Shown: positions 14,494 through 24,875, numbered from the stretch's first letter. The stretch is DNA of 26,883 nucleotides from Butyrivibrio sp. (GCF_024699075.1 NZ_JAILQF010000197.1:1-26883); one strand, 5' to 3'. Program-made: numbers and translations. Notes: generated by a model from the letters alone, not told the origin.

Positions 14494-17040
14494 ATGCTCA
14501 CAATAGATAGATTTACATGTGAAGAATTAGAAGAAAATATAGTTACAGATAATAATAATCCAAGATTTTCTTTTGCCATTAAGAGTGATCAGAATGCCAC
14601 GTATCTTAAAAATGCAAAGCTTACTGTTGGCGACTGGTCAATTACCACAGATAAGCAGATAGGTATCGAATATAAAGGCAAGGCATTAGAGCCTTTTAGG
14701 TCTTACAAAGCAGTTCTTGTAGTAACTGATAATCACGGCGAGAGCGCACAGGCAGAGCTTATATTTGAGACTGGAAGGATGGATACAGAATGGAATGGAA
14801 AGTTTATAACTGATGGTTCTTATGTTTTTAAAGACAAGAAGGTATCCCCCGTTCCCATGACCTTCAAAAAAGATATTGATATAAAGAGGAAAGTTAAGAG
14901 CGCGAAGCTTCTAAGTACAGCAATCGGTATGTACACAGCATTTATAAATGATAACAGGGTCAAGGATGACTATTTTGCTCCTGGCTTTACATCTTATAAG
15001 ACCAATCTTCAGTACCAGATATATGACGTTACTTCAATGCTTAGACAAGGAAGCAATCATATAACTGCAACTGTAAGCGGCGGCTGGGCTGTAGGTTCAT
15101 TTATTTACAGCAGGGTTAACAGAGTAACAGCTGACAGGCAGGCTCTTATGATGGAGCTTTTAATAGAATATGAAGACGGAAAAAGTGAGGTTATAGGTAC
15201 TGATAAGTCATGGATGGTCAGCATTGATGGTCCTGTAAAGGAAGCTGATATATATGATGGCGAAGTATATGATGCTACAACAGATGAAAGCTCCATGACC
15301 TGGAGATTTTCAGAAATTGAAAATGTAAAGATACATCCAAGGATCACAGCTACTTACGGTAGTCTTGTAAAGAGGCATGAGAGCTTTAAGCCTTTGAGCA
15401 TTACTAAAAATGGCAATCTTAGCATTTATGATTTTGGTCAGAATATGGCTGGCATTATAGAACTTAATATAAAGAAAGTTAATAAGGGTCAGAAGATAGT
15501 AGTAAAGCATGCTGAGATATTAAATGAAGACGGCAGCCTTAATACAGACTTTCTAAGATCTGCAAAGGCAAGACTGGAATATACCTGCAGGGAAGGTTCT
15601 CAGACATATGCACCAAATTATACCTATATGGGATTCAGGTATATAAGTATTGAAGGCATTGAAGATAGCGATGTAGAAGTAAGAGCCATAGCACTGTATT
15701 CAGATATCAAGGATAACGGAAGCTTTGAGTGTTCAAATGAAAAGCTCAATAAGCTTCAAAGCAATATAAGATGGGGTGCTAAGTCCAACTTTGTGGAGAT
15801 TCCAACAGATTGTCCGCAGCGCGATGAGAGAATGGGCTGGACAGGCGATATTGCAGTATTTGCCCCCACTGCTGTATATAACTTTAAAATGACAAGATTC
15901 CTTTCAAAGTGGCTGTGCGATATGCGCGCCGAGCAGAGAAAGACCGGAGGAATTCCCAATACAATTCCATCCCAGGGCTTTGGATTCCCTGTGACCATGC
16001 CTGTAATGGCAGTTGATTTCTGGGGAGATGCCAGTGTTCTTGTGCCATGGGCGCTGTACCTTTCTACAGGCGATAAGAAGATCCTTACAGATAACTATGA
16101 GATGATGAAAAAATATGTAAATGCCTGCAAGGGTTGGGCGGGTCTTCTTTCTTTTGGGCAAAACAGGTACATCTGGAATACTCCAAGCGTCTTCCATTTT
16201 GGAGACTGGGTAGCGCCTGACGTTCCTAAGATGAGCCAGTGGCAGGGAAGAAGTAAGTGGACAGCTACGGCTTCACTTGCTCACACGAGTTCTCTTTTGT
16301 CCAAAATAGCTGGAGAACTTGGAAATAGCGAAGATAAAGAGTATTACGACAAAATGAGCAAAGCTACTTCCAAAGCTTATAGAGCCAGATTTATGGATGA
16401 TAATGCACATCTTAAAGGCAAAGAGTTCCAGACAGGATATGTGCTTCCAATCTACTTTGACATGCTTGATGAAAAGGATAAAAAAGGCGCAGCCAAGGCT
16501 CTCAGTGATATGGTAAGAGGCGGCAACTACTGTATAGGAACAGGCTTCCCAGGTACTCCTTATATTCTGTTTGCACTTTCTGATAACGGATATGAGGATG
16601 ATGCGATAAGGATGCTTCTTAATGAGAAGTGTCCGTCATGGCTTTATGAAGTAAAGACAGGAGCTACCACCATCTGGGAGAGATGGGACGGTCTTGATGA
16701 AAATGGCAATTGTCCAATAGGAGACGATGGTACAGACAAGATGATCTCTTATAATCATTATGCATCAGGTGCTGTGGGCGATTTCCTTTATAGAAGGATT
16801 CTTGGAATAGAGCCTTTGGAACCGGGATATAAGAGATTTAAGATTTCGCCTTTATATACAGATTCTATTACTTATGCAAAGGGAAGCGTAGGAACGCCTT
16901 ATGGCGATATAAAAGTCAGCTGGGAAGATAAAGAGGATGGCCGCAGGATGAAAATAAGTGTTCCTGCCTGCACCAAAGCAGAAGTAACACTTAAAAACGG
17001 CGAAATAAGGGTACTTGAAAGTGGTGAGCACCTTCTTTAA
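14494..17040 (+). CDS. Alpha-L-rhamnosidase, GH78
   Basis: This 848-residue inverting glycosidase removes terminal alpha-L-rhamnose. It starts at ATG 14494 after GGAGGGG (14484-14490); the longer frame begins at a TTG inside that site. There is no signal peptide, so it acts in the cytoplasm on imported glycosides. Domains in order: N-terminal beta-sandwich domains (about 1-320, including YFAPGFTSYKTNLQYQIYDV and SGGWAVGSFIY), then the (alpha/alpha)6 barrel (about 400-765). The catalytic acid motif PTDCPQRDERMGWTGD carries E445, and the second catalytic Glu is E729 in TTIWERWDG. A C-terminal sandwich closes the protein. It heads a cluster with a GPH symporter and a GH2 enzyme. Confidence 0.93.
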   Translation: MLTIDRFTCEELEENIVTDNNNPRFSFAIKSDQNATYLKNAKLTVGDWSITTDKQIGIEYKGKALEPFRSYKAVLVVTDNHGESAQAELIFETGRMDTEWNGKFITDGSYVFKDKKVSPVPMTFKKDIDIKRKVKSAKLLSTAIGMYTAFINDNRVKDDYFAPGFTSYKTNLQYQIYDVTSMLRQGSNHITATVSGGWAVGSFIYSRVNRVTADRQALMMELLIEYEDGKSEVIGTDKSWMVSIDGPVKEADIYDGEVYDATTDESSMTWRFSEIENVKIHPRITATYGSLVKRHESFKPLSITKNGNLSIYDFGQNMAGIIELNIKKVNKGQKIVVKHAEILNEDGSLNTDFLRSAKARLEYTCREGSQTYAPNYTYMGFRYISIEGIEDSDVEVRAIALYSDIKDNGSFECSNEKLNKLQSNIRWGAKSNFVEIPTDCPQRDERMGWTGDIAVFAPTAVYNFKMTRFLSKWLCDMRAEQRKTGGIPNTIPSQGFGFPVTMPVMAVDFWGDASVLVPWALYLSTGDKKILTDNYEMMKKYVNACKGWAGLLSFGQNRYIWNTPSVFHFGDWVAPDVPKMSQWQGRSKWTATASLAHTSSLLSKIAGELGNSEDKEYYDKMSKATSKAYRARFMDDNAHLKGKEFQTGYVLPIYFDMLDEKDKKGAAKALSDMVRGGNYCIGTGFPGTPYILFALSDNGYEDDAIRMLLNEKCPSWLYEVKTGATTIWERWDGLDENGNCPIGDDGTDKMISYNHYASGAVGDFLYRRILGIEPLEPGYKRFKISPLYTDSITYAKGSVGTPYGDIKVSWEDKEDGRRMKISVPACTKAEVTLKNGEIRVLESGEHLL

Positions 17041-17053
17041 GGAGAGGATATAA

Positions 17054-18580
17054 ATGAGTAAGAACAATTTTTTTGACAATCCATTATTAAGAACAAGGAT
17101 AAAGACATCGGAGGTTAAGCCTAAGGAGATGATCATAGGTTATTTCCTGGCACCTTTTTGTGCACTTATATCCAATGCTATATTCGCATCATATCTTAAC
17201 AGGTATTATTCGGATGTAATAGGATGGACAGACACAGGCAAATTCGGCAATTTCTCAGCCCTTTTGCCAATGATATCGGTAATCTTTGTAGTAATAGGTA
17301 ACCTTTTTGTAGGTCACCTTATGGACAATACAAGGACAAGTCAGGGCAAGGCAAGACCATACCTGTTATTGTCAGCCCCTCTTGTAACTCTTGCGATAGC
17401 GCTTTTATTCATGACACCTATAAATTTAAGCCCCAAGGTTCAGATGATATGGATTGCACTTTCTTATAACATTTATTATTCGATAGCATATCCTTTTTAT
17501 TACACATCACACAGCTCAATGGTTGCCCTTTCTACAAGGGATTCTGACAAAAGAGGCCTTCTTGCAACCTTCTCCAATGCTTCAGGTGTTGCAGCTGTAG
17601 GATTTGGTGCAAGTATAGTTATTCCGATCCTTCTTCAGAGCTATCTCTTCGTAGAAGAAAACGGAGTCATAGATCAGGCACTAAGCTACAACAACTGGCG
17701 AAATATCATGGTTGGCCTTTGCTTTATAACAGCACTGGCTATACTTCTTGAATACTATTTCACCAGAGAGAGAATCACAGAAGAGAATTTAAAACTCAAT
17801 ATTGTGGAAAAAAAGCTTCCTATGAAGCAGCAGATTGGCGCCTGCGTGAAGGAAAAATACTGGTGGCTCATCATTTTATATTTCCTTTTGTTCCAGTTTG
17901 GAGGCCTTGTAAAGAACGGTTCCATGAATTACTACTGCAGATGGATGTTTGATGGTATCACATCTGAAGCCGATGCAGGAACAGCGATGGGAATACTTGG
18001 AGCAATTGGCGGCATACCTACAGCAATCGGAATGCTTGTAGCCTGGCCTATAGCCAATAAGCTTGGCAAGCAAAGAGCAGTAACTTACGGCCTTTTATTA
18101 TCAGTACTTGGAGGTCTTGCAAGTTTTATAAACGTTAATAATTTCGTTATAGTCTGCATCGGTGTCGTACTTAAGGGCATAGGTTCTATACCTGCGATGT
18201 ATGTGACACTGGCTCTTTTGTCAGATGTACTTGATCATCTTGAAGCTAAGAACGGCTTTAGAAGTGACGGATTTACCATGTCAGTTTATGGTGCGATCAT
18301 GGTCGGAATGACAGGTCTTGGAAACGGAATCATAAATGCACTTCTGTCTGCAAGCGGATATGATGCAATGGCAGCAGTTCAGAATGACAGTGTTAAGACT
18401 ATGCTTGTCATCTGCTATCTTGGAGTTGAACTTTTGTGCTATGCAGTACTTGTAGTACTTACAAGCTTTTTGAAGGTTGAAAAGCATATCGAAGAAGATC
18501 ATAAGATCATCAGAGAGAATCAGAAAAAGGCAGTACTTGCTGAGGGTAGAGAATGGGTAGATCCTGACGAAGACATATAG
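17054..18580 (+). CDS. GPH-family (MelB-like) glycoside:cation symporter
   Basis: This 508-residue major-facilitator protein with about twelve helices belongs to the glycoside-pentoside-hexuronide group. Its features include the N-terminal KEMIIGYFLAPFCALISNAI, the first cytoplasmic loop FVGHLMDNTRTSQGKARPYL (the D-x-x-x-x-R-x-G-K-x-R-P signature) and STRDSDKRGLLATFSNASG. A long acidic/basic cytoplasmic tail follows the last helix. GGAGAGGA precedes the ATG, 13 bases after the rhamnosidase stop, so the pair forms one operon. It most likely brings in rhamnosylated or other glycosides for the GH78 and GH2 enzymes; the exact substrate is inference. Confidence 0.9.
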   Translation: MSKNNFFDNPLLRTRIKTSEVKPKEMIIGYFLAPFCALISNAIFASYLNRYYSDVIGWTDTGKFGNFSALLPMISVIFVVIGNLFVGHLMDNTRTSQGKARPYLLLSAPLVTLAIALLFMTPINLSPKVQMIWIALSYNIYYSIAYPFYYTSHSSMVALSTRDSDKRGLLATFSNASGVAAVGFGASIVIPILLQSYLFVEENGVIDQALSYNNWRNIMVGLCFITALAILLEYYFTRERITEENLKLNIVEKKLPMKQQIGACVKEKYWWLIILYFLLFQFGGLVKNGSMNYYCRWMFDGITSEADAGTAMGILGAIGGIPTAIGMLVAWPIANKLGKQRAVTYGLLLSVLGGLASFINVNNFVIVCIGVVLKGIGSIPAMYVTLALLSDVLDHLEAKNGFRSDGFTMSVYGAIMVGMTGLGNGIINALLSASGYDAMAAVQNDSVKTMLVICYLGVELLCYAVLVVLTSFLKVEKHIEEDHKIIRENQKKAVLAEGREWVDPDEDI

Positions 18581-18650
18581 AACAGGCTTTGAAAGCAGAA
18601 ATTTGAAAATATTAGAACGAAGTGACGAAAAGTCTTAGAGAGTAGTTATT

Positions 18651-21086
18651 ATGAAAAAACTTGATTTTAATAAAGGCTGGAGTGTAAGACCTCTTGGAAG
18701 TGATGATAAATGGAAAGAGGTAACACTTCCTCATGATGCAATGATATCTGAAAAAAGGGCTTTGGAAAGCGCCGGAATCCACAATATAGGATGGTTTGAG
18801 GCTCTTGACTATGAATACGAAAAAGAATTTTTTGTATCTAAAGAGGAAGAAGATCTTACTCACCGACTCGTGTTTGAAGGAGTATATCATAACTGTGATA
18901 TTTATATAAATGGTGAACATGTTGCATTCCATGCATATGGCTATACTGAGTTTTCAATATGTCTTGATACCTATTTAAGGATAGGAGATACAAATACCAT
19001 AAAAGTAGTTGCAAGAAACTCTGACCAGCCCAATAGCCGCTGGTATTCAGGTACCGGCATTTACAGACCTGTCTGGATGTGTGTATCTCCAAAGGAACAT
19101 ATTAATTTAAATGGCATAAAGATAAAGACTTTATCAGTTGATCCTGCAAAGATCCTTGTTGAAGTTAAGACAAGCAGCTTAGGAAGCCTTGATATAGAAA
19201 TACTTGATAATGAAGAAGTAGTTGCCAAAGCTTCTAAAGATACAGATGGAAAGGCTGCCATAAATATAGAGCTTAAAGATGCAAAATTATGGTCGCCTGA
19301 AAGCCCGTATATGTACGAGTGCAAGGTCAGATACAAGGAAGATGAGACAAGAGTGCCTTTTGGCATAAGACTTTTAGAATATGGCCCATCGCATGGCCTT
19401 ACCATAAATGGAAAGCATGTGATCTTAAAGGGTGCCTGCATACATCATGATAACGGCATTCTTGGAGCCTGTGCTTATAAGGAAGCAGAAGAAAGAAAGA
19501 TAAGGATCCTTAAGGAGCAGGGATATAACGCTATAAGAAGTGCCCACAATCCTTGTTCAAATTATCTTCTTGAAGCCTGCGACAAAATGGGAATGCTCGT
19601 CATGGACGAGTATGTAGACTGCTGGTACATACATAAGACCAAATATGATTATGTTAACTTCCTTGAAGATAACTGGAAGAAAGATTTAAAGGCAATGGTT
19701 TTAAAGGATTATAATCATCCATCGGTCATTATGTATTCAACTGGCAATGAAGTGGCAGAAACAGGTGAAAAAAGAGGCATAAAGCTTACAAAAGACTTTA
19801 CTGACTATCTTCACATGCTTGATGACACAAGACCTGTAAGCTGCGGCATCAATATCTTTTTTAACTTCTTATATTCGGCAGGTTTTGGCGTATACAGTGA
19901 TGATAAGGCTGATAAAGAGGCTCAGAGAAAAGAAGATAAGAGCAAAGAAACAAAAAATAGTAAAAATGCTAAGGATGATGCAAAGAAAAAAGAAACAAAG
20001 CCTGTAGGAAGTGAATTCTATAATACACTTGCCGGTATCCTTGGAGATACGACCATGAAGGTCGGAGCTACGCTTCCTATGTGCGATGTTAAGACAAGAG
20101 ATGCCTATGCAAATATGGACATTGCCGGATACAACTACGGAATCTTAAGGTACAAGCATGATCTTAAGAAATATCCTCAAAGACTCATCCTTGGAAGTGA
20201 GACTTTCTGTAAGGATACCTGGAAATGGCTTGAGATTACAGAGAAGAATGAAAGGATAATCGGCGATTTCGTATGGGCAGGCCAGGACTATATAGGAGAA
20301 GCCGGAATAGGAGCCTGGGAATATGAACAGTACGCACCAAAGGATGCTGATAAGTCAGGCTGGCTTACAGCAGGAAGCGGAAGAGTAGACATACTCGGAT
20401 TTACAGGCGGGGAAGCAGCCTATACAAGAGTTGTCTATAAGGCACAAAAAGAGCCTGCAATAGCAGTTAAGCCTTTATGTAATATAGGTAAGCACTCTCC
20501 ATCAGCCTGGAAACTTACAGAAGCTATTGAAAGCTGGTCCTACAAAGGCTATGAAGGGAAAGAAGCTTTCATAGAAGTATATACAAGAGATTACAGCGTT
20601 GAACTGTTCTTAAACGGAAGATCACTTGGACGTAAAAAGGTTGGAAAGACCTTTAGAACATATTATAAGACTCCATATGAAAACGGTGAATTAAAGGCAG
20701 TTACCTATGACAGGGATGGCAACAAGCTTTATGAAAATAAGCTTGTTACAGCAGCAGATGAAGTAAAACTTAGCATTATGCCTGAAAAGAAAACTGCTTG
20801 TAAAGATGAGATCATCTTCATTCCTATCATGTATACAGATGGTAAAGGTATAAGAAAACCTTCTGAAATGCATGAAGTAGAGCTGAGTGTAGAAGGCGGT
20901 AAGCTCCTTGGATTTGGTAATGCATGTTCTTATAACAAGGACGGATATAAAGGCAATAAAACCTTCAGTTATTACGGCCAGATGATGGCAGCAGTAAGAG
21001 CCGGATCTGGTGAAGAAGTAAGAATAAGAGCAGTTGATGAATGCAGGGAAGAAGAAGTGATCATTCCGATCACGACAAAAAAATGA
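18651..21086 (+). CDS. GH2 glycoside hydrolase (beta-galactosidase-like, cytoplasmic)
   Basis: This 811-residue retaining enzyme has no signal peptide. The N-terminal sugar-binding domain (about 1-170) shows WKEVTLPHDAMI and RWYSGTGIYRPVW, then an immunoglobulin-like domain, then the barrel with IRSAHNPCSNYLLEACDKMG, the acid/base in STGNEVAE (E367) and the nucleophile in ILGSETFCKD (E517). The C-terminal part (from about 630) is the DUF4982/Ig-like region, with VELFLNGRSLGRKKVGK. Residues about 420-445 are a Lys/Asp/Glu-rich insertion between barrel elements (KEDKSKETKNSKNAKDD). The ribosome site is weak. It lies 70 bases after the symporter gene. GH2 covers galactosidase, mannosidase, glucuronidase and arabinosidase activities; which applies here cannot be read. 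Confidence 0.9.
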   Translation: MKKLDFNKGWSVRPLGSDDKWKEVTLPHDAMISEKRALESAGIHNIGWFEALDYEYEKEFFVSKEEEDLTHRLVFEGVYHNCDIYINGEHVAFHAYGYTEFSICLDTYLRIGDTNTIKVVARNSDQPNSRWYSGTGIYRPVWMCVSPKEHINLNGIKIKTLSVDPAKILVEVKTSSLGSLDIEILDNEEVVAKASKDTDGKAAINIELKDAKLWSPESPYMYECKVRYKEDETRVPFGIRLLEYGPSHGLTINGKHVILKGACIHHDNGILGACAYKEAEERKIRILKEQGYNAIRSAHNPCSNYLLEACDKMGMLVMDEYVDCWYIHKTKYDYVNFLEDNWKKDLKAMVLKDYNHPSVIMYSTGNEVAETGEKRGIKLTKDFTDYLHMLDDTRPVSCGINIFFNFLYSAGFGVYSDDKADKEAQRKEDKSKETKNSKNAKDDAKKKETKPVGSEFYNTLAGILGDTTMKVGATLPMCDVKTRDAYANMDIAGYNYGILRYKHDLKKYPQRLILGSETFCKDTWKWLEITEKNERIIGDFVWAGQDYIGEAGIGAWEYEQYAPKDADKSGWLTAGSGRVDILGFTGGEAAYTRVVYKAQKEPAIAVKPLCNIGKHSPSAWKLTEAIESWSYKGYEGKEAFIEVYTRDYSVELFLNGRSLGRKKVGKTFRTYYKTPYENGELKAVTYDRDGNKLYENKLVTAADEVKLSIMPEKKTACKDEIIFIPIMYTDGKGIRKPSEMHEVELSVEGGKLLGFGNACSYNKDGYKGNKTFSYYGQMMAAVRAGSGEEVRIRAVDECREEEVIIPITTKK

Positions 21087-21223
21087 CAGATTACGTAAGT
21101 TAGAAGCACAGCGATTTTCAGATGCTAATATATGATTTATAAGACTGCAATAAGTATTAGTAATAGGTGCGGTGATCTTATGGTAAGTAGCAAAGAATTA
21201 TGTTTAAGGGAGGATAAGAAAAT

Positions 21224-24200
21224 ATGAGTATCAAAAAGATGACTCCTCTTTTCAGAGGATTGTCAGCTGCATGTGGCTCAGTACTTGTTCTGACAACAAT
21301 TGGTTCCACTATCATTGAAAGCTATAGAGCTTATCTTGATAATTTCCTTGGAACTACCAGTTATGTAACAAATACTGATAGCGAAGATGCAAGATTCGTA
21401 AGCGATTACGACACTATCGAGGATCTTGCAAGCGCAGCTAAGGACATAGCGATAAGAGAAGGCGAAGAAGGAACAGTCATAATGAAAAATGACAATAACG
21501 TACTTCCATTGTCTGAGGGGAAACAGATTGCACTGTTCGGACTTGCAGCCTATGCACCATATCCTTATGCATCAGGAGACCTTAAAGGTGGAAACGAAGA
21601 TGCTGTAGATCTGGTAGGTGCCTTTGAACAGGCAGGTTACACTGTTAATTCTACTCTTTATGACTTCTATACAAAGATGATGAACCGTCATGAAGAAGAG
21701 ACAGAGAATCAGTGGACAGGCGCTCTTGAAACACATGTTGTATATGATGTTATCTATAATACAGCAGTTGGCGATATGGGCGATTTCCAGATTGTGGAAG
21801 TAACTCCTTCCATGTATTCTGATTATGGTATCAGTGATGACTGGGAATCATCAATAGACCACGACAATACAACAGGTGTTGTTGTATTCTCAAGAGCAGG
21901 CGGAGAGACAACAACTTATGGTACTGATACAGCTGTAAATATGGCTGGTGAGAGCACAGGAGAGGATCCTTTAAAGCTTTCAGAAGACGAGCTTGCACTT
22001 GTAGATAAGGCTAAAGAATTATGCGGAAGCGTTGTAGTTCTTTTGAATACAGGTAATGCAATGCTCATAAGCGATATAGCAGAAGGTGGAGAGCATGAAG
22101 TAGATGGTATCGCTTATATTGGATGCCCTAATGATTACCAGTGTACAGGTATCGTAAATGTTCTTACAGGAGCAGTTAACTCAACAGGTGCTCTTCCTGA
22201 AACATATGTTGCAGATAACGCATCTAATCCTGCTGTAATGAACTTTGGCGGAGACTATTATGCAGACTCTGATATAGTGGCAGCAAATTCTGAAAACGGA
22301 TATGATGATCGTTATCCCAAGACAGATATATCCAATATTTCAAGCGCAGGCTCTTTTGGCGGCGGTGATGCTACCTATAGCGCAGGACAGTATATTGTAG
22401 AAGCAGAAGGTATCTATGTTGGATACAAATATTATGAAACAAGATACTATGATATGGTAGTAAATCCTGATTCAAATGCTTCTTCTACAAAAGGAAGTAC
22501 TACAGGTAATGCCTGGAACTATGACGATGAAGTAGTATATTCATTTGGACACAGCATCTCTTATCTTGACTATTCTCAGGAGATTAAGAGCATAGACATA
22601 GATAAGACTGGAGAAGGCAATGTTACAGCAGTTATTGCTGTTACCAACAATTCTTCAACAGATGGTAAATTCCTTGCTCAGCTTTATGTACAGCAGCCTT
22701 ATACAGAATATGACAAAGAAAATAATGTAGAAAAATCTGCAGTTATGTTCCTCAATTCTGCAAAGGTAGAAGTAGCAGCAGGTCAGACACAGGAAGTAAC
22801 AATTACTGTTCCAACCAAATATCTTGCAAGCTATGATTATACAACTGCAAAGACATATATCTTTGATGAAGGAGATTATATCTTTACAGCAGCATCAGGC
22901 TCACATGAAGCTATTAACAACATTTTAGCTTCACAGGGATATACAACAGAAAACGGAATGGATGCAGAGGCAGAAGGTAACACAGTTGTATGGACCAATA
23001 ATACAGGGCTTGATACAACAACTTTTGCTCTTTCTAATAACACAGTAGTAACTAATGTTGCAGATACAGCAGATCTTAACTACTGGACAGGTGAAGATAC
23101 AGTTACATATCTTTCAAGAAATGACTGGGATGCTACATATCCTATAAATTATAACGAAGATGTAGAGATAAAAATATCTGATTCACCTCTTGCGGATGAA
23201 TGGATAGCACAGCTTCGTGGACAGCAGCACGTGATTACTACTGATAATGAAGCTACTGAAGGAACAGATCTTGGACTTAGATTCGGATCTTCTGATATGA
23301 CTTATGATGTAGTAAGTGATATCAATAATGAATACTGGGACAAGCTTGTATCAGAGATCACAATTGATGAGGCAGTAGGTGCTGTAATTCACGGTGGTAG
23401 CCAGTCTGATACACTTACAAATGTAGAAAATCCTATCGTAAGTCAGAACGAAGGTGTAAACGGATTTACAGCAGGCTATACAGATGAAGAGACAGGTAAG
23501 ACTTATCAGTTCAATATAAGCTCACAGACTCTTCTTGGATCATCCTTTAATCCTGAACTTGCCTATGAATGGGGACTTGTAGAAGGTAACAGCGGATTAT
23601 GGCTTCAGAGATATGTAATCTGGGGAACAGGTCTTACACTTAGAAGAACACCTTATAACGGAAGAAACTATGAGTATATCTCAGAAGATGCTATGCTCAC
23701 TAACCGCATCGGTTATGGCATCATCAAAGGCTGTACTGAAAAAGGTATCATGAATGGACCTAAGCACCTTGGATTTAATGATCAGGAGCATAACAGAAAC
23801 GGTGTTGCTGCTTATATGAATGAACAGAAGTTCAGAGAGACAGATCTTAGAGGCTTCCAGGGAGCACTTGAAGATGCAGGCGGAATGGCAGTAATGATCG
23901 CATTTAACAGAATAGGACCTGTAAATGCTTCACATTCTACAGCACTTCTTACTGACATTCTCAGAAATGAATGGGGATTCACTGGCATTATATCAACAGA
24001 TATGATGAATAATGGATACTATTTCTCACCTGAATCTATGGTCATGGCAGGAATTACCATGGTTGCAGACTTTGGAAGTAATGATAATCATATAAACCTT
24101 GGAGATGGCGGTGTTGATGCTACATGGGCTTATATATCAGAAGATTCTGTTAGTGGAGATGCAGAACTTGTAGAGGCAGCACGTCAGAATCTTAAGTACC

Positions 24201-24376
24201 AGCTTTATACATTTGCAAACAGTGCTGTACTTAATGTATCAACTACAAGAGTAAATACATGGTATGATAACGCATTAAATCTTACTAATAAGCTTAGCCT
24301 TGTGCTTCTTATCGTATGTGCTGCAATGTATGTGGTATCAGTTCTTGTTCCTGAAGCAAGGAAGGAGGAGAAATAA
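21224..24376 (+). CDS. Domain-permuted GH3 beta-glycosidase anchored in the membrane at both ends
   Basis: This 1050-residue protein has the GH3 sandwich domain first (from about residue 65: AIREGEEGTVIMKNDNNVLP), then an FnIII-like part (about 450-575, ending YIFDEGDYIFTAASGS), then the (beta/alpha)8 domain (about 650-1000) with K847-H848 of GPKHLGFND and the nucleophile Asp926 in GIISTDMMNNG. That is the reverse of the common order and is known from Butyrivibrio and Ruminococcus enzymes. A membrane helix follows a basic N-terminus (about 12-32), and another lies at 1023-1043 before the charged tail PEARKEEK, so the catalytic part would face outside, held by both ends. GGGAGGA precedes the ATG. 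It probably cleaves beta-linked glucose or xylose from oligosaccharides at the cell surface. Confidence 0.9.
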   Translation: MSIKKMTPLFRGLSAACGSVLVLTTIGSTIIESYRAYLDNFLGTTSYVTNTDSEDARFVSDYDTIEDLASAAKDIAIREGEEGTVIMKNDNNVLPLSEGKQIALFGLAAYAPYPYASGDLKGGNEDAVDLVGAFEQAGYTVNSTLYDFYTKMMNRHEEETENQWTGALETHVVYDVIYNTAVGDMGDFQIVEVTPSMYSDYGISDDWESSIDHDNTTGVVVFSRAGGETTTYGTDTAVNMAGESTGEDPLKLSEDELALVDKAKELCGSVVVLLNTGNAMLISDIAEGGEHEVDGIAYIGCPNDYQCTGIVNVLTGAVNSTGALPETYVADNASNPAVMNFGGDYYADSDIVAANSENGYDDRYPKTDISNISSAGSFGGGDATYSAGQYIVEAEGIYVGYKYYETRYYDMVVNPDSNASSTKGSTTGNAWNYDDEVVYSFGHSISYLDYSQEIKSIDIDKTGEGNVTAVIAVTNNSSTDGKFLAQLYVQQPYTEYDKENNVEKSAVMFLNSAKVEVAAGQTQEVTITVPTKYLASYDYTTAKTYIFDEGDYIFTAASGSHEAINNILASQGYTTENGMDAEAEGNTVVWTNNTGLDTTTFALSNNTVVTNVADTADLNYWTGEDTVTYLSRNDWDATYPINYNEDVEIKISDSPLADEWIAQLRGQQHVITTDNEATEGTDLGLRFGSSDMTYDVVSDINNEYWDKLVSEITIDEAVGAVIHGGSQSDTLTNVENPIVSQNEGVNGFTAGYTDEETGKTYQFNISSQTLLGSSFNPELAYEWGLVEGNSGLWLQRYVIWGTGLTLRRTPYNGRNYEYISEDAMLTNRIGYGIIKGCTEKGIMNGPKHLGFNDQEHNRNGVAAYMNEQKFRETDLRGFQGALEDAGGMAVMIAFNRIGPVNASHSTALLTDILRNEWGFTGIISTDMMNNGYYFSPESMVMAGITMVADFGSNDNHINLGDGGVDATWAYISEDSVSGDAELVEAARQNLKYQLYTFANSAVLNVSTTRVNTWYDNALNLTNKLSLVLLIVCAAMYVVSVLVPEARKEEK

Positions 24377-24377
24377 G

Positions 24378-24875
24378 ATGAAAAATAAAGTCTCAGCTGG
24401 AATGATAGCAGGATGTGTAACCTTTGTATGTGCACTACTTGGCTTCATCCTTTATCTGATCAATATAAATGCTTCCGGATATTTTCAGGGTGGAAGCGTA
24501 CCTCAGGCTCAGCTGTTTGTAATACTTTCCATGGTGACAATAGCTATAGCTATCTGCCTTTACTTTGTAAAAGTTAAAGGCATTGCAGGAAAAATCGCTG
24601 ATATTGCAGGTGACATACTAAGCGTAGTATCACCGGTCCTTTTATCAGCATCACTTATGACACTTGTAGGCAGCAGAGTAGAGGGGTTTGCATTTATCTA
24701 TTTCTCAAATGCGGACGTACTTACAGAAGTTCAGACTCCTGCAAACCTGTCATCTGCACACGTTGCAATTGCAAACATAGTAGTAATGGCTATTGCGATT
24801 GTCGCAGGCATTGTATGGGCCTTTCTTGGAAAAAAGAAAAATGAAGAGATTTCAATAGAGATAGATAAGGCGTAA
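24378..24875 (+). CDS. Four-helix small membrane protein next to the GH3 gene
   Basis: This 165-residue protein was not recognised as a named family. Four hydrophobic helices lie at about residues 7-28, 47-66, 74-105 and 132-154, with the short extracellular loop INASGYFQGGSVPQAQ and a polar tail KKKNEEISIEIDKA. AAGGAGG at 24362-24368 lies inside the GH3 gene, whose stop is one base before this ATG, so the two are tightly coupled. The longer frame from 24300 is a shadow within the GH3 end. The coupling suggests it partners or positions the doubly anchored GH3; this is inference from context alone. Confidence 0.8.
   Translation: MKNKVSAGMIAGCVTFVCALLGFILYLININASGYFQGGSVPQAQLFVILSMVTIAIAICLYFVKVKGIAGKIADIAGDILSVVSPVLLSASLMTLVGSRVEGFAFIYFSNADVLTEVQTPANLSSAHVAIANIVVMAIAIVAGIVWAFLGKKKNEEISIEIDKA

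Noticed and set aside
21087..21223. Hidden gene or riboswitch between GH2 and GH3 genes
   Set aside because: No open frame with a ribosome site, no strong stem and no recognisable aptamer pattern was seen in these 137 bases.
24300..24377. Long start of the small membrane protein inside the GH3 gene
   Set aside because: The region is the out-of-frame shadow of the GH3 C-terminal helix; AAGGAGG at 24362-24368 points to ATG 24378.
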